From Caulobacter henricii (GTDB taxonomy: Bacteria; Pseudomonadota; Alphaproteobacteria; Caulobacterales; Caulobacteraceae), in the NCBI RefSeq assembly GCF_001414055.1, contig NZ_CP013002.1, forward strand, positions 3,100,001 through 3,164,000: 64,000 nt of DNA. Direction: 5' to 3'. The notes beneath the pieces were generated by a model. The model ran no database searches. It worked only from the letters and a program-made list of their open reading frames with translations, and was not told where the DNA came from. Shown here in pieces: positions 42,147-51,841 of this stretch (position 1 is the first letter of the stretch; each line of letters starts with the position of its first letter). Made by a program: the position numbers and the translations under genes.

Positions 42147-45131
42147 TTAGAACTTCTTGCGCAGTCCAACCTTGTAGGTCCGGCCCAGCGGATCCCCGGT
42201 GAAGGGGTCATAGGCGAGATCCAGACGGGCGTAGGACGGGTCCTTGTCGAACAGATTGGTGATCGCGGCCGTGACCGTCGTGTCCCAGGGCAGGAAGACG
42301 CGATAGGCCAGATCGGTCAGGACCTGGGCGTCGATCTTCTTGCCCCGGGTGATCTGGACGCCTGCTCCGGTCGTGTCCTTGTAGGCATTGGCCGCAAAGG
42401 GGGCCGTACGCTGATCGGTGTACGAGTCGATATAGTGGACCGTCAGGCGCACATTGTGCGGCCCCATGCTCCACTCGGTGTGAACGTCACCCTTCCACTG
42501 CGGGATTGGCACGACCGTGGTCTGGTAGTTGAGCAGGCCAACGGCGTCGAAGGCCTTCTCGACCACCACACCCTCGACGCTGGTGGCTCCAACCTTGTAC
42601 TCAGCGATGTAGGTGGCATTGCCCCCGACCGCGAGATCGCCGCCAAGGACATTGCTGAACTCGTAGTCGACCGCAAAGTCGAAGCCGGAGTTCTTCACCG
42701 CCGCGCCATTGATGTAGTTGGTCTTCAGGCGCGCGATCGTCGTCGGGGGACCGCAGACACCGTTGAAGGTGAACCGCGCCGCCAGGGCCGGATAGAGCGC
42801 GCAGTTATTGGCCCCCGCGGCACCGTTCGGATAGAGGGCATTGACGATACCGGCCACGGGCTCGGTGACGATCGGGTTTTTGAAGTCGAACTGGAAGTAG
42901 TCGATGCTGGCTTTCAGCTTGCCGTGGCTGAACAGCAGGCCGGCATTGTAGGTATTGGCCTTTTCCGGATTGAGGTTCGGATTGCCGAAGATATCGACCG
43001 CCCGGAACGTGCCCAGAATGCTCTGCAGTGATGTCACCGAGGTCGTGGTGGTGATCGGATCCGGCGGCCCGCGGAAGGTGGAACCGGCGGAGCCCCGCAC
43101 GGCCAGCCAGGGCAGGGCCTGCCAGCGCGCAGAGATCTTGGGATTGAAGGTGTCACCCACCGCGCCGCCATAGTCTTCAAAGCGGGCCGCCAGCTGGACC
43201 TGGAAATCGTCGGTGAAAGGCACCGACAGTTCGCCGAAGGCGGCCATCACATCAGACTGGTTGTCGGCCTCGTTGCCCACGCCCAGGAACATGAAGGGCC
43301 CGTTGCGCTGCGAACCGGTGCAGGTCGTGACGCCAAAGTCCGGCGTGTTGACGCAAGGATTGATCGCCGCATTGCTGATGTCGTTATAGTCGGCCTTGAA
43401 GTAGGTCCGGCGATACTGAACGCCCGCCGCCCAGGCGACATCGCCGCCGCTGAGGCTGATGGCGGTCTTGCCGTTCAGAACCGCTTCACCGACGAACAGT
43501 CGCGAGGACTGCTTGGTCGACAGCTTCTGGAAGAACCACTTGGCCAGGTCCTTGTTGACCGCCAGGGCCGAGTTGTAGGCCGGATTGGCGACGCCGGTGA
43601 CGGCATTGCTCGGGATCGCGCTGGCAAACGGGTTGAAGTACATGCAGCCGCCGACGCCCGCAGTACCCTGGATACCGGGCAAGGTGGGATTGCTGTCGCA
43701 GGTTGGGCCGCCGAGGCCCTGCAGGGCCAGGGCGTAGCGGTTGACGAGGGTGTCATAACCCGTGCGGATACCGATCTCCTGGGAGTAGGTCAGAGCCATT
43801 TCCCAGCCGATGCCGTTGTCGAATTCGCCCTGCAGATCACCAGAGACCCGGAACGCGTCGAAGGCGCGCGAGCCGATCGAGGGGCCATAGCCGAAGGCCG
43901 GGTTGCCGCCGATCCCGAAGGGCCGGTTTGCCGCGTTGATGGCCCCGAAGGCAAAGATGGACCCCGGCGCCGAAAACTGGGTGCCGTTGACCAGATTGGT
44001 CAGCTGAACGGTCGGATTGGCCGCGATAAAGGCCTGCAGGCCCGGATTGGTCGCCGGAACAATGTAGCGCCCGGCGATGGGCGAAGCTTCCGCCGTCGGC
44101 ACGGCCAGTGCGGCATAGGACGGTGAGGTGTTCCAGTCAGGGACGTCCGTATGGGCATACAGCACTTCGACATGGAACTTGGTCTTGTCGGACAGGTTGG
44201 CGTTGATCTCGCCATAGATCTGCACCGCGTCCGACTTCTCGACGAGATTGTCGAACGGGGTGTAGTGCCAGTAGCAGACCGGGGTCAGGCCGCTGAAGCC
44301 CGGGAAGCCGCCCAGGCCGCCGCAGCCCGGATCACGCATGCCACTGGTCGTGCTGGCCAGGGGAATAAAGGTCGAAGGGCTGCCCGCCGCCGACCAGCCG
44401 GCTTCCGGATTGTTCAGATAGGGGGTGTTGGCCCAGTTGCGCTCTGCCACGCTCAGTTTGGAGCGATGCTGCCAGCCCGCGCTGACCAGAAGATTGCCGT
44501 TGTCCCAGATCTTGCCGAAGGTCGCGTTCAGGCCGTAGTCGCCGTCCGAGCCATTGATGACCCGGTAATCGGCGCCCACCTCGAGCCCATCGACATTCCG
44601 CTTGGTGATGAAGTTGACGACGCCGGCGATGGCGTCCGAGCCATAGGTCGCTGCCGCGCCGTCCTTCAGGACTTCCAGCCGTCCAATGGCCGCCGCGGGG
44701 ATGATGTTGGTGTCGACGATCCCTGCCCCGGCCGCACCGAACGGATTGATCGCCAGGCGCCGGCCATTCAGCAGCACCAGAGTGCGTTGCGAGCCAAGGC
44801 CGCGAAGATTGACCGAGCCCGAGCCTTCCGAGCCCTGGGCCCGGCTGTCGAACTGGTTGGTGTCACCCAGAACCCCACTGGAAACCGACAGGGCCTTGAG
44901 GAGTTCGACCGTGGAGGGAGAGCCACGCTTCTGCAGTTCTTCGGCACCGATCACATCGACCGGAAGGGCAGCGTCCTCAGGCGTACCCCGGATGAAGGAG
45001 CCGGTGACGACGACCTCTTCGACCTGTGTGGATGCCGCATCGGGCCGGGTCTGGGCGTGCGCCGCCCCGGCTGTCAGGGCGATGGCCAGGGCCAGTGACG
45101 AGCCGCCGCGCAGGAACACGGTTCTATTCAT
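42147..45131 (-). CDS. TonB-dependent outer membrane receptor (large)
   Basis: 994 residues. Signal peptide (ALAIALTAGAAHAQ). A TonB-box-like VEEVVVTGSFIRG at ~37-49 is followed by the plug: DVIGAEELQKRGSPSTVELL, SVNLRGLGSQRTLVLLNGRR, IGRLEVLKDGAAATYGSDAI, AGVVNFIT. The barrel ends in Phe (YKVGLRKKF), the insertion signal. This RT-LLNGRR subtype is abundant in Caulobacter, Sphingomonas and Xanthomonas and often carries sugars or peptides. Several loop cysteines could make disulfides (RDPGCGG, PVCYWHY, PTCDSN, GGCMYF). GGGAGGGA lies 6-8 bases before the ATG. Substrate is not known. Confidence 0.93.
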   Translation of the reverse strand: MNRTVFLRGGSSLALAIALTAGAAHAQTRPDAASTQVEEVVVTGSFIRGTPEDAALPVDVIGAEELQKRGSPSTVELLKALSVSSGVLGDTNQFDSRAQGSEGSGSVNLRGLGSQRTLVLLNGRRLAINPFGAAGAGIVDTNIIPAAAIGRLEVLKDGAAATYGSDAIAGVVNFITKRNVDGLEVGADYRVINGSDGDYGLNATFGKIWDNGNLLVSAGWQHRSKLSVAERNWANTPYLNNPEAGWSAAGSPSTFIPLASTTSGMRDPGCGGLGGFPGFSGLTPVCYWHYTPFDNLVEKSDAVQIYGEINANLSDKTKFHVEVLYAHTDVPDWNTSPSYAALAVPTAEASPIAGRYIVPATNPGLQAFIAANPTVQLTNLVNGTQFSAPGSIFAFGAINAANRPFGIGGNPAFGYGPSIGSRAFDAFRVSGDLQGEFDNGIGWEMALTYSQEIGIRTGYDTLVNRYALALQGLGGPTCDSNPTLPGIQGTAGVGGCMYFNPFASAIPSNAVTGVANPAYNSALAVNKDLAKWFFQKLSTKQSSRLFVGEAVLNGKTAISLSGGDVAWAAGVQYRRTYFKADYNDISNAAINPCVNTPDFGVTTCTGSQRNGPFMFLGVGNEADNQSDVMAAFGELSVPFTDDFQVQLAARFEDYGGAVGDTFNPKISARWQALPWLAVRGSAGSTFRGPPDPITTTTSVTSLQSILGTFRAVDIFGNPNLNPEKANTYNAGLLFSHGKLKASIDYFQFDFKNPIVTEPVAGIVNALYPNGAAGANNCALYPALAARFTFNGVCGPPTTIARLKTNYINGAAVKNSGFDFAVDYEFSNVLGGDLAVGGNATYIAEYKVGATSVEGVVVEKAFDAVGLLNYQTTVVPIPQWKGDVHTEWSMGPHNVRLTVHYIDSYTDQRTAPFAANAYKDTTGAGVQITRGKKIDAQVLTDLAYRVFLPWDTTVTAAITNLFDKDPSYARLDLAYDPFTGDPLGRTYKVGLRKKF

Positions 45132-45496
45132 TATGCTTCCCTCCCTCGTTTGCTTTTTTGATGCTTATTTTAGGGGGCCTTGGTCGATCTCAGTCGTCGG
45201 GACGCCTTGCAATACAGGTCGCTGACCAGATCATCCCGTCGAGGAAGAAATCTGGCACCGCAGCATTTTCGAAACCTGATGATGCACCGCACATAACCGA
45301 CACGCCTGGGATCTCCCTGAGCCGGATACCGGAAAACGCAAGCATACTGCCTCACAAGACGGAGCAAGGCGGGTCACGAACCTGAATTCGAACACCCGTT
45401 TCGATGATGCGGTATGTTTTTGAGGGACGCAACTGTCTCTCTGCCGCGCGAACGCCCAAGCCGCCTTCATCATGCCGGGCCGGTGATGCTCCGATG
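45132..45496. other. Intergenic region upstream of TonB receptor and marR operon
   Basis: About 365 bases with no credible gene. An A/T-rich stretch just upstream of the receptor start (45160-45175) may hold its promoter, but I cannot place -35 and -10 boxes with confidence. Confidence 0.35.
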
Positions 45497-45547
45497 GCGG
45501 CATATCTCTAAGCATCTTGATTGTTAAGTTGCTTAGAGATATGCCGC
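45497..45547. promoter_or_regulatory. Perfect inverted repeat (17-bp arms) at the marR/RND promoter
   Basis: GCGGCATATCTCTAAGC at 45497-45513 and GCTTAGAGATATGCCGC at 45531-45547 are exact reverse complements, separated by 17 A/T-rich bases (45514-45530). The right arm ends 4 bases before the marR start codon. The length and symmetry fit an operator bound by two MarR dimers, or a hairpin blocking translation. The A/T-rich spacer could contain the -10 box. Confidence 0.75.
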
Positions 45548-45551
45548 GAAC

Positions 45552-46112
45552 ATGATTTGCGATTCAGCACCGTCCGACTGCATGCCCCGGGCCGCCTATG
45601 CCGACAGGCTCAGCGACCCCATCATGCAACGCCTGAAGGCGATCTCGTTTCTGAACCTCGAGATCGGCAAGAAGATCGGCGAGACCCTGGGGGTCAATGT
45701 CACCGACATGGCGGCGATGGAGCTGTTGATCGACGCGCGCACCCTGACGCCGAGCCAACTCGCCACTCAGCTGAAGGTGACGACTGCTGCAGCCACCCAG
45801 ATCGTCGACCGTCTGGAGCGGGCCGGCCATGTCACGCGCGAGCGAAAGACCATCGACCGTCGAAAGATTTTCGTCGCGCCCGTGGAAGCTTCAGAGGTCA
45901 GGGCCTTCGCGCTGCTTGCTCCGATGCTCGATGCCCTGAGCGGCGTGATTTCCGACCTCACCCCCACCGAACGCAGCGTCATCGAGACCTTTCTGGACAA
46001 GGTCGTCGACATCTACCTCCAAGCGTCGGGGCCACCGTCCCCGTCTCCTGATCCGGTTGAACCTGATGACGCCTCCCCCACTGTCCCCGAGCGCCCGAGT
46101 ACTGGCAGATGA
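45552..46112 (+). CDS. MarR-family regulator of the RND efflux operon
   Basis: 186 residues. A winged helix-turn-helix is seen in LTPSQLATQLKVTTAAATQI, VDRLERAGHVTRERKTIDRR (wing) and the flanking dimer helices. The C-terminal ~30 residues are a proline-rich tail (GPPSPSPDPVEPDD). It is first in a four-gene operon; its stop overlaps the next start (ATGA). A perfect inverted repeat ends 4 bases upstream of ATG 45552 and no normal ribosome site is seen, so a leaderless transcript or the ATG at 45582 is possible. Likely represses its own operon until bound by a toxic compound. Confidence 0.85.
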   Translation: MICDSAPSDCMPRAAYADRLSDPIMQRLKAISFLNLEIGKKIGETLGVNVTDMAAMELLIDARTLTPSQLATQLKVTTAAATQIVDRLERAGHVTRERKTIDRRKIFVAPVEASEVRAFALLAPMLDALSGVISDLTPTERSVIETFLDKVVDIYLQASGPPSPSPDPVEPDDASPTVPERPSTGR

Positions 46113-47602
46113 AACCTAGCAAGACTGTCAGGCGACCTGGATCAGGCGCGAGCCTGTCGGCCCTGGCCCTTACGGGGCTGGTCCTGGCCGGCTGCGCGAC
46201 CGACCCTCGCCACACAGCCGAGACCCGATTGCCCGCCACCTATGAGGGCGCGGCTGGAGCCGCCCTGCCCGACCAGGTGCTGGATCGCTGGTGGCTGGTT
46301 TTCAACGACCCCGCCCTGAGCGCGCTGGTAGATACCGCCCTGACCCAGAGCCAGGACGCCCGCCTGGCGGCAGCGCGCCTTGACGAGGCCCGGGCCGTAC
46401 GACGCGGACAGGTACGGCAACTCTACATCCCCTCCACGCCCCTGACCGGCTCCGCCAACCGCAGCAGCACGGACATCATCGACCAGAGCGGGCCTGGCGG
46501 CTTTACCCAGGGCGGGGACAGCGAAAACTACAGCGGCAGCTTCGATGTCAGCTGGGAACTGGACCTGATCGGTCGCCGCCGAGCCGCCATGGGCGTCGTA
46601 AGCAACGATCTGGCCGCCAGCCGCTTCGCCTATGAAGGCGCTCGCGCCGCCCTGGCTGCCAGCGTCGCCCAGTCCTACTTCCAGGCGCGGGTCCTGGCCG
46701 TTCAGCTGGACGACGCGAGGGAGAGCGTCCGCATCGCCAGGGCCCTGGCCGATCTGGCTACCGGCCGCGTTGCCCGAGGTCTTTCACCGGGATCCGATGC
46801 GGATCGAACGGCCGCTGACCTGGCCCAGGCCGAGGCCCAGGCCGCCAGTCTTGAGGCGGAGCTGCAGGTTGCCCGCCGCAGTCTGCTGATCCTGGTCGGG
46901 CGGGGCATTGATCCCCTGGCCAGCCTGCCTGTGGCGGCGACCCTGGCCGATGCGCCCCCGACCACGACGGCCCTGCCCGGTACCCTTCTGGCCCGACGCC
47001 CGGATGTGCGCGAAGCCCAGGCCCGGCTGGCCTCGGCCTCTGCCAATCTGAAGGTCAATGAACTGGCCCTCTTCCCGACCTTCACCCTGAGCCCGGGCGT
47101 CGGATTGACCAAGGCGGTGTCGCCCAGTTTCCTGACGCCCGGATCGACATCCTCGACCACCAGTTCCGCTTGGTCGATCGGCCTGAACCTGTCGATCCCG
47201 GTGCTGAACATTCCCAAGCTGCTGGCAGATATTGACGCCCAGGACGCCCGCACGGAACAGGCGGCCCTGGCCTATGAGAAGACGGTGCAGGCGGCCTTCG
47301 GCGAAACCGAAGGTGCGCTACTTCAACTGTCCGCCGACCAGCGTCGGGTCGCCCTGCTCAGCGCCGGCGAACGTCGCGCAGCCACGGCCTACGAGGCCGC
47401 CCGCCGGGGCTATGCCGCCGGACTGAGCGACCTGACCTCGACCCTTCAGGCCGAGCAATCCTGGCGCGCCGCCCGGACGGGACTCAATGGTGCTCGGGGT
47501 CAGGCGCTGCAACGCACCGTCCAGACCTACAAGGCCTTGGGCGGCGGATGGACGCCATCGCCGAACCCCTCGGCCACTTCCGAACAAACCTCTTCGCGAT
47601 GA
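46109..47602 (+). CDS. RND efflux outer membrane factor lipoprotein (NodT/OprM family)
   Basis: 497 residues. The signal peptide ends in a lipobox (LVLAGC, Cys ~29). Two repeated OEP domains follow; typical motifs are RWWLVFNDPALSALVDTAL, SWELDLIGRRRA, YFQARVLAVQLDDAR and the second-half LLARRPDVREAQARLASASA, NELALFPTFTLS. It forms the trimeric channel through the outer membrane for the pump encoded downstream. Coupled by ATGA overlaps both to marR and to the adaptor gene. Confidence 0.93.
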   Translation: MKPSKTVRRPGSGASLSALALTGLVLAGCATDPRHTAETRLPATYEGAAGAALPDQVLDRWWLVFNDPALSALVDTALTQSQDARLAAARLDEARAVRRGQVRQLYIPSTPLTGSANRSSTDIIDQSGPGGFTQGGDSENYSGSFDVSWELDLIGRRRAAMGVVSNDLAASRFAYEGARAALAASVAQSYFQARVLAVQLDDARESVRIARALADLATGRVARGLSPGSDADRTAADLAQAEAQAASLEAELQVARRSLLILVGRGIDPLASLPVAATLADAPPTTTALPGTLLARRPDVREAQARLASASANLKVNELALFPTFTLSPGVGLTKAVSPSFLTPGSTSSTTSSAWSIGLNLSIPVLNIPKLLADIDAQDARTEQAALAYEKTVQAAFGETEGALLQLSADQRRVALLSAGERRAATAYEAARRGYAAGLSDLTSTLQAEQSWRAARTGLNGARGQALQRTVQTYKALGGGWTPSPNPSATSEQTSSR

Positions 47603-48672
47603 GATCCGCTCCGATGAAACGCCCCCTGATCGCCGCCCTGCTTCTGACGACAGCCCTGGGCCTGACCGCCTGTGGCGACAAGCCGGACAAGTCCGCCAAG
47701 GCGACCGCCGCCAGCCCGGCGCGCGCCGTCACGGTCGGCCGCGTGGAAAGCCGTTCGCTGGGGGCCGGGTTCGAAGCCTCGGGCCAGCTGGTCCCGCGAG
47801 AGGAAGCCGCTGTCGGTTCCGAACTGGCCGGCTATCGTGTCGCCCGCGTCTATGTCGAGGAAGGGGCCTATGTCCGCGCCGGACAGCCGCTGGTCCAGCT
47901 GGACGATACCTTGCTGCGAGCCCAGATCGCCCAGCAGGCGGCCCTGACGGCCCAGGCCCAGGGCGAGGCGGCCCGGGTCGCCGGGCTCGACGGCCAGGGC
48001 GTGCTCAGCCAGGAACAGATCGAAAGCCGCCGCTATGCCGCCAAGGCACAGGAGGCCGCCCTGGCGGAACTCAAGACACGCTCCAGCCGCATGACCATCA
48101 CGGCTCCCGTAGGCGGGCGCGTTCTGGAGCGGACCGTCCGACCCGGCGAGATCTCGGGCGGCGCAGCCGCACCCTGGTTCCGCATCGCCCGTGACGGCCT
48201 GGTCGAACTGGATGCCGAGGTCGGCGACGCCCAAATGTCCGCCGTTGCCGTCGGTCAGTCTGCCCAGGTGCTCCTGCCCGATGGTCGCACGACCTCTGGT
48301 GTTGTCCGCCTGGTCAGCCCCCGCATCGACGCCGCAACGCGTCTGGGAAAGGTGCGCGTTCGCTTGCCCAGGGACACAGGCCTTCGCCCTGGCGGCTTTG
48401 GCCGGGCCACCTTCGCGCCGTCAGGCCGCAAGGTGAAGGCCGTGCCGGAAACCGCGATCCGCTATGACGCCGAGGGCTCGTCCCTGGTCACCGTCGACGG
48501 GTCCAACCGCGCTCGCCAGACTCCGGTCCGCACCGGCCAACGTGGCGGTGGCTGGGTCGAACTGCTCGATGGGCCGCCCGTCGGTGCCCGAATGCTGCTC
48601 GGCGGCTCGGCCTTCACCCTCGACGGTGATCTGGTCAAGCCGGCTGACGCCAATGGCAAGGCCGCGCGCTGA
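47599..48672 (+). CDS. RND efflux periplasmic adaptor (membrane fusion protein)
   Basis: 357 residues with lipobox LTAC near 25. The beta-barrel/lipoyl parts are visible in FEASGQLVPREEAAVGSELA and VYVEEGAYVRAGQPLVQLDD, a short coiled hairpin at ~110-155 (LLRAQIAQQAAL to LAELKTRSSR), and the second lipoyl half MTITAPVGGRVLERTV. It links the inner-membrane pump to the outer-membrane channel. ATG 47599 overlaps the preceding stop (ATGA); ATG 47614 is possible. The hairpin is shorter than in AcrA. Confidence 0.92.
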   Translation: MRSAPMKRPLIAALLLTTALGLTACGDKPDKSAKATAASPARAVTVGRVESRSLGAGFEASGQLVPREEAAVGSELAGYRVARVYVEEGAYVRAGQPLVQLDDTLLRAQIAQQAALTAQAQGEAARVAGLDGQGVLSQEQIESRRYAAKAQEAALAELKTRSSRMTITAPVGGRVLERTVRPGEISGGAAAPWFRIARDGLVELDAEVGDAQMSAVAVGQSAQVLLPDGRTTSGVVRLVSPRIDAATRLGKVRVRLPRDTGLRPGGFGRATFAPSGRKVKAVPETAIRYDAEGSSLVTVDGSNRARQTPVRTGQRGGGWVELLDGPPVGARMLLGGSAFTLDGDLVKPADANGKAAR

Positions 48673-51600
48673 TGGCCAATGTTCGCATCTCCGCCTGGTC
48701 GATCAAGAACCCGATCCCGGTCGCGGTTCTGTTCATCGCCCTGATCCTGGCCGGCATTGCCAGCTACATGATGCTGCCGATCAAACAGTATCCCAATGTC
48801 TCGTTCCCGCTGGTGGCGGTGACCATCACCCAGAGCGGCGCAGCCGCGGGCGAGATGGAAACCCAGATCACCCGTCAGGTGGAAGACGCCGTCGCCGGGA
48901 TCTCTAACGTCAAGAGCATCCGCTCTTCGGTCGTCCAGGGCGTCTCGACGACGTCGATCGAATTCGAGATCGGCGAAGACCTGCAGAAGGCCACCGACGA
49001 GGTCCGCTCCAAGGTCGATCAGGCCCGCGCCCTGCTGCCCCGCGAGATCGACGAGCCGATCGTCCAGCGCATCGATCTGGATTCGCTGCCAATCATCACC
49101 TACGCGGTCTCATCGCCGACGATGACGATCAGCGAACTGTCCTGGTTCGTCGACGACACGATCAGCCGCAGCCTGCAGGGCGAAAAAGGCGTCGCCCAGG
49201 TCGCGCGGGTTGGCGGGGTCAGCCGCGAGATCAACATCGTCATCGATCCCGACCGGATGGCGGCCGCGGGCCTGACGGCACCCCAGCTCAATGCGGCCCT
49301 GGCCAGTTTCAGCCTGGACGCCCCCGGCGGCCGGCTGGCGATCGGCGCGCGTGAACAGACCGTCCGTGTCCTGGCCGCCGCCCGCACGGTCGAGCAACTG
49401 CGCGCCCTGACCATTCCCACGGCCGGCGGCCGGTTCGTCCGCCTGACCGACGTGGCCGAGGTCGGCGACGGCGCGGGTGAGGCGCGGTCCTTCGCCCGTC
49501 TCGACGGCCGCCCCGTGGTGGCCTTCCAGGTCAGCAAGACCAAGGACGCCAGCGACGTCCGCGTCGAGGACGGCATCAAGATCGCCATCGAGAAGATGGT
49601 CCAGGCCCATCCCGACGTCACCTTCACCAAGATCTATTCGATCGTCGACGACACCCGAGCGAGTTTCGAGGCGACCCGAACGACCCTGCTCGAAGGCATG
49701 TTCCTGGCCGCCGTGGTGGTGTTCCTGTTCCTGCGCGAATGGCGGGCCACCGCGATCACCGCCATCGCCATGCCGATGTCGCTCATCCCGACCTTCATCT
49801 TCATGGCGGTCATGGGCTTCTCGCTCAATGTCGTGACCCTGCTGGGCCTGACTTTGGTGATCGGCATCCTGGTCGACGACGCCATCGTCGAGATCGAGAA
49901 CATCGAAAAGCGCGTGGCCGCCGGGGAAAGACCCTATGCAGCCGCCATGGTCGGGGCCGATGCCATCGGCCTGGCCGTCGTCGCCACCACCTTCACCATC
50001 GTCGCGGTCTTCGCGCCCGTGGCCTTCATGCCGGGCATCCCGGGCCAGTTCTTCCGGGAGTTTGGCCTGACGGTTGCCGTCGCCGTGCTGTTCTCTCTGG
50101 TGGTGGCCCGCCTGCTGACCCCGCTGCTAGCGGCCTATTTCCTCAAGCCGGCCGCCCACCCGCGCCCGCGCAAGCCGTTCAAGGGCCTGTACCGAGACGT
50201 CCTGGAATGGGCGCTCGATCACCGGATCGTGGCCTGCATCATCGGTGGGGTGATCTTCGCCTTCTCGATCGCCATGGCCGCCGGCCTGCCGGCCGGCTTC
50301 CAGCCGCCGGCCAATAACAACTACTACTACCTGAAGGTCCAGGGCCCTCCCGGGGCCACGGCCGCCGACATGGATCGCGCGGTCCAGTCGATCACCAAAC
50401 TGTTCAAGGCGCGACCGGAGACGGCCCACGTCTTTGCTCAGGTCGGCTCGGTGATCGCCGCCAGTGGCCCGGGCGGCGGATCCGGCGGCAGCGACCTGCG
50501 CGACGGCACGGTGACCATTGTCCTGCACGATGAGCGCGAGCTCCGCGTGCCGGAAATCAAGGCCCTGATGCGGGAGAAGCTGCTCGACCTGCCGGATGTT
50601 CGCGTCAGCCTGCTGAGTGACGACGGCTCGGCCGAGGTCTCCACCATCCTGACCAGCGAGAACGGCGAAGCCCTGGAGCGTGCCGCCCTGACCCTCGAGC
50701 GTCAGATGCGGGGCCTGAAGACCATCGCGGATCCTCGCCCGGCCTCACCGCCTAGCGGACCGGAAATCGTCATCCGCCCCCGCCCCGACGAGGCCGCCCG
50801 TCTCGGCGTCTCACCGGCCGATATCGCCGCCATCGCTCGCGTGGCCTCGGTCGGCGACATTGACGCCAATGTCGCCAAGCTGACGGACGGCGAGCGCCGC
50901 CTGCCGATCCGGGTGCGTCTGGATGACAGCACGCGGGGCGACCTGGCCCGGATCAAGGCCCTGCAACTGCCGACCGCATCCGGCGGCTATACGCGGCTCG
51001 ACGCCGTGGCCGATGTCGAGTTCCAGGCCGGTCCGGCCAAGATCGAACGCTTTGGCCGCAAGCGCCAGCTGACCACCGAGGCGGACCTTCAGCCCGGCGT
51101 CGTCCTTGGCTCGGCGACGGTCGAGGTCGACAGTCTTCCGATCATGAAGAACCTGCCAGCCGGCGTGGAAAAGGCTACCGGCGGCACGGAAGAAGCCATG
51201 GGCGAGCTGTTCGGCGGCTTCGCCATCGCCCTGCTGTCGGCGATCTTCCTGGTGTTCGGCGTGATGGCCCTGCTGTTTGGCAGCTTCTTCAAGCCGATCA
51301 CCATCATGTCCGCCCTGCCCCTGGCGATCGGCGGAGCCTTTGCCGGCCTGCTGCTCTGCGGCATGAGCATGTCGATCCCCTCGCTGATCGGCCTGCTGAT
51401 GCTGATGGGTCTGGCTGCCAAGAACTCCATCCTGCTCGTGGACTATGCGATCGAGGAGGAGCGAGCCGGCAAGCCCCAGCGCGAGGCCATCCTTGAGGCC
51501 TGTCGCGAACGGGCCCGGCCGATCATCATGACCACCCTGGCCATGATGGCCGGCATGCTGCCGACGGCCCTCGGGATCGGCAAGGGCGCCGAATTCCGTC

Positions 51601-51794
51601 AGCCTATGGCCGTGGCGGTGATCGGCGGCCTGATCACCTCGACGGTCCTGTCCCTGGTCCTGGTGCCGGTGGTCTATGAGATCGTCGACGACTTCGAGAA
51701 CTGGCTGAAGCCCAAGCTGGCACGCTGGACCACGCCACGCGAGGCACCGGTAGCGGCGACGCCGGATGGGGCAATGCCGGTGGATCGGATCTAG
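48672..51794 (+). CDS. RND multidrug efflux permease (HAE1/AcrB family)
   Basis: 1040 residues, standard for proton-driven RND pumps. WSIKNPIPVAVLFIALILAG is the first membrane helix; two large periplasmic loops and twelve helices follow. Helix 4 contains LTLVIGILVDDAIVEIENI with the two aspartates of the proton relay, and LMLMGLAAKNSILLVDYAIE lies in helix 10-11 with the partner lysine. GFQPPANNNYYYLKVQGPPG starts the second porter half. Start and adaptor stop share one base (TGATG). Substrates are unknown; drugs or solvents are likely, given MarR control. Confidence 0.94.
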   Translation: MANVRISAWSIKNPIPVAVLFIALILAGIASYMMLPIKQYPNVSFPLVAVTITQSGAAAGEMETQITRQVEDAVAGISNVKSIRSSVVQGVSTTSIEFEIGEDLQKATDEVRSKVDQARALLPREIDEPIVQRIDLDSLPIITYAVSSPTMTISELSWFVDDTISRSLQGEKGVAQVARVGGVSREINIVIDPDRMAAAGLTAPQLNAALASFSLDAPGGRLAIGAREQTVRVLAAARTVEQLRALTIPTAGGRFVRLTDVAEVGDGAGEARSFARLDGRPVVAFQVSKTKDASDVRVEDGIKIAIEKMVQAHPDVTFTKIYSIVDDTRASFEATRTTLLEGMFLAAVVVFLFLREWRATAITAIAMPMSLIPTFIFMAVMGFSLNVVTLLGLTLVIGILVDDAIVEIENIEKRVAAGERPYAAAMVGADAIGLAVVATTFTIVAVFAPVAFMPGIPGQFFREFGLTVAVAVLFSLVVARLLTPLLAAYFLKPAAHPRPRKPFKGLYRDVLEWALDHRIVACIIGGVIFAFSIAMAAGLPAGFQPPANNNYYYLKVQGPPGATAADMDRAVQSITKLFKARPETAHVFAQVGSVIAASGPGGGSGGSDLRDGTVTIVLHDERELRVPEIKALMREKLLDLPDVRVSLLSDDGSAEVSTILTSENGEALERAALTLERQMRGLKTIADPRPASPPSGPEIVIRPRPDEAARLGVSPADIAAIARVASVGDIDANVAKLTDGERRLPIRVRLDDSTRGDLARIKALQLPTASGGYTRLDAVADVEFQAGPAKIERFGRKRQLTTEADLQPGVVLGSATVEVDSLPIMKNLPAGVEKATGGTEEAMGELFGGFAIALLSAIFLVFGVMALLFGSFFKPITIMSALPLAIGGAFAGLLLCGMSMSIPSLIGLLMLMGLAAKNSILLVDYAIEEERAGKPQREAILEACRERARPIIMTTLAMMAGMLPTALGIGKGAEFRQPMAVAVIGGLITSTVLSLVLVPVVYEIVDDFENWLKPKLARWTTPREAPVAATPDGAMPVDRI

Positions 51795-51800
51795 AACCAA

Positions 51801-51829
51801 GGGCCCCGGCGCGAACCGGGGCCCTTTTT
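51801..51829 (+). terminator. Terminator of the marR/RND operon
   Basis: GGGCCCCGG and CCGGGGCCC form a 9-bp stem with loop CGCGAA, then five T residues; it begins 7 bases after the pump stop codon. Confidence 0.92.
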
Positions 51830-51841
51830 CAGATCGGTGCC

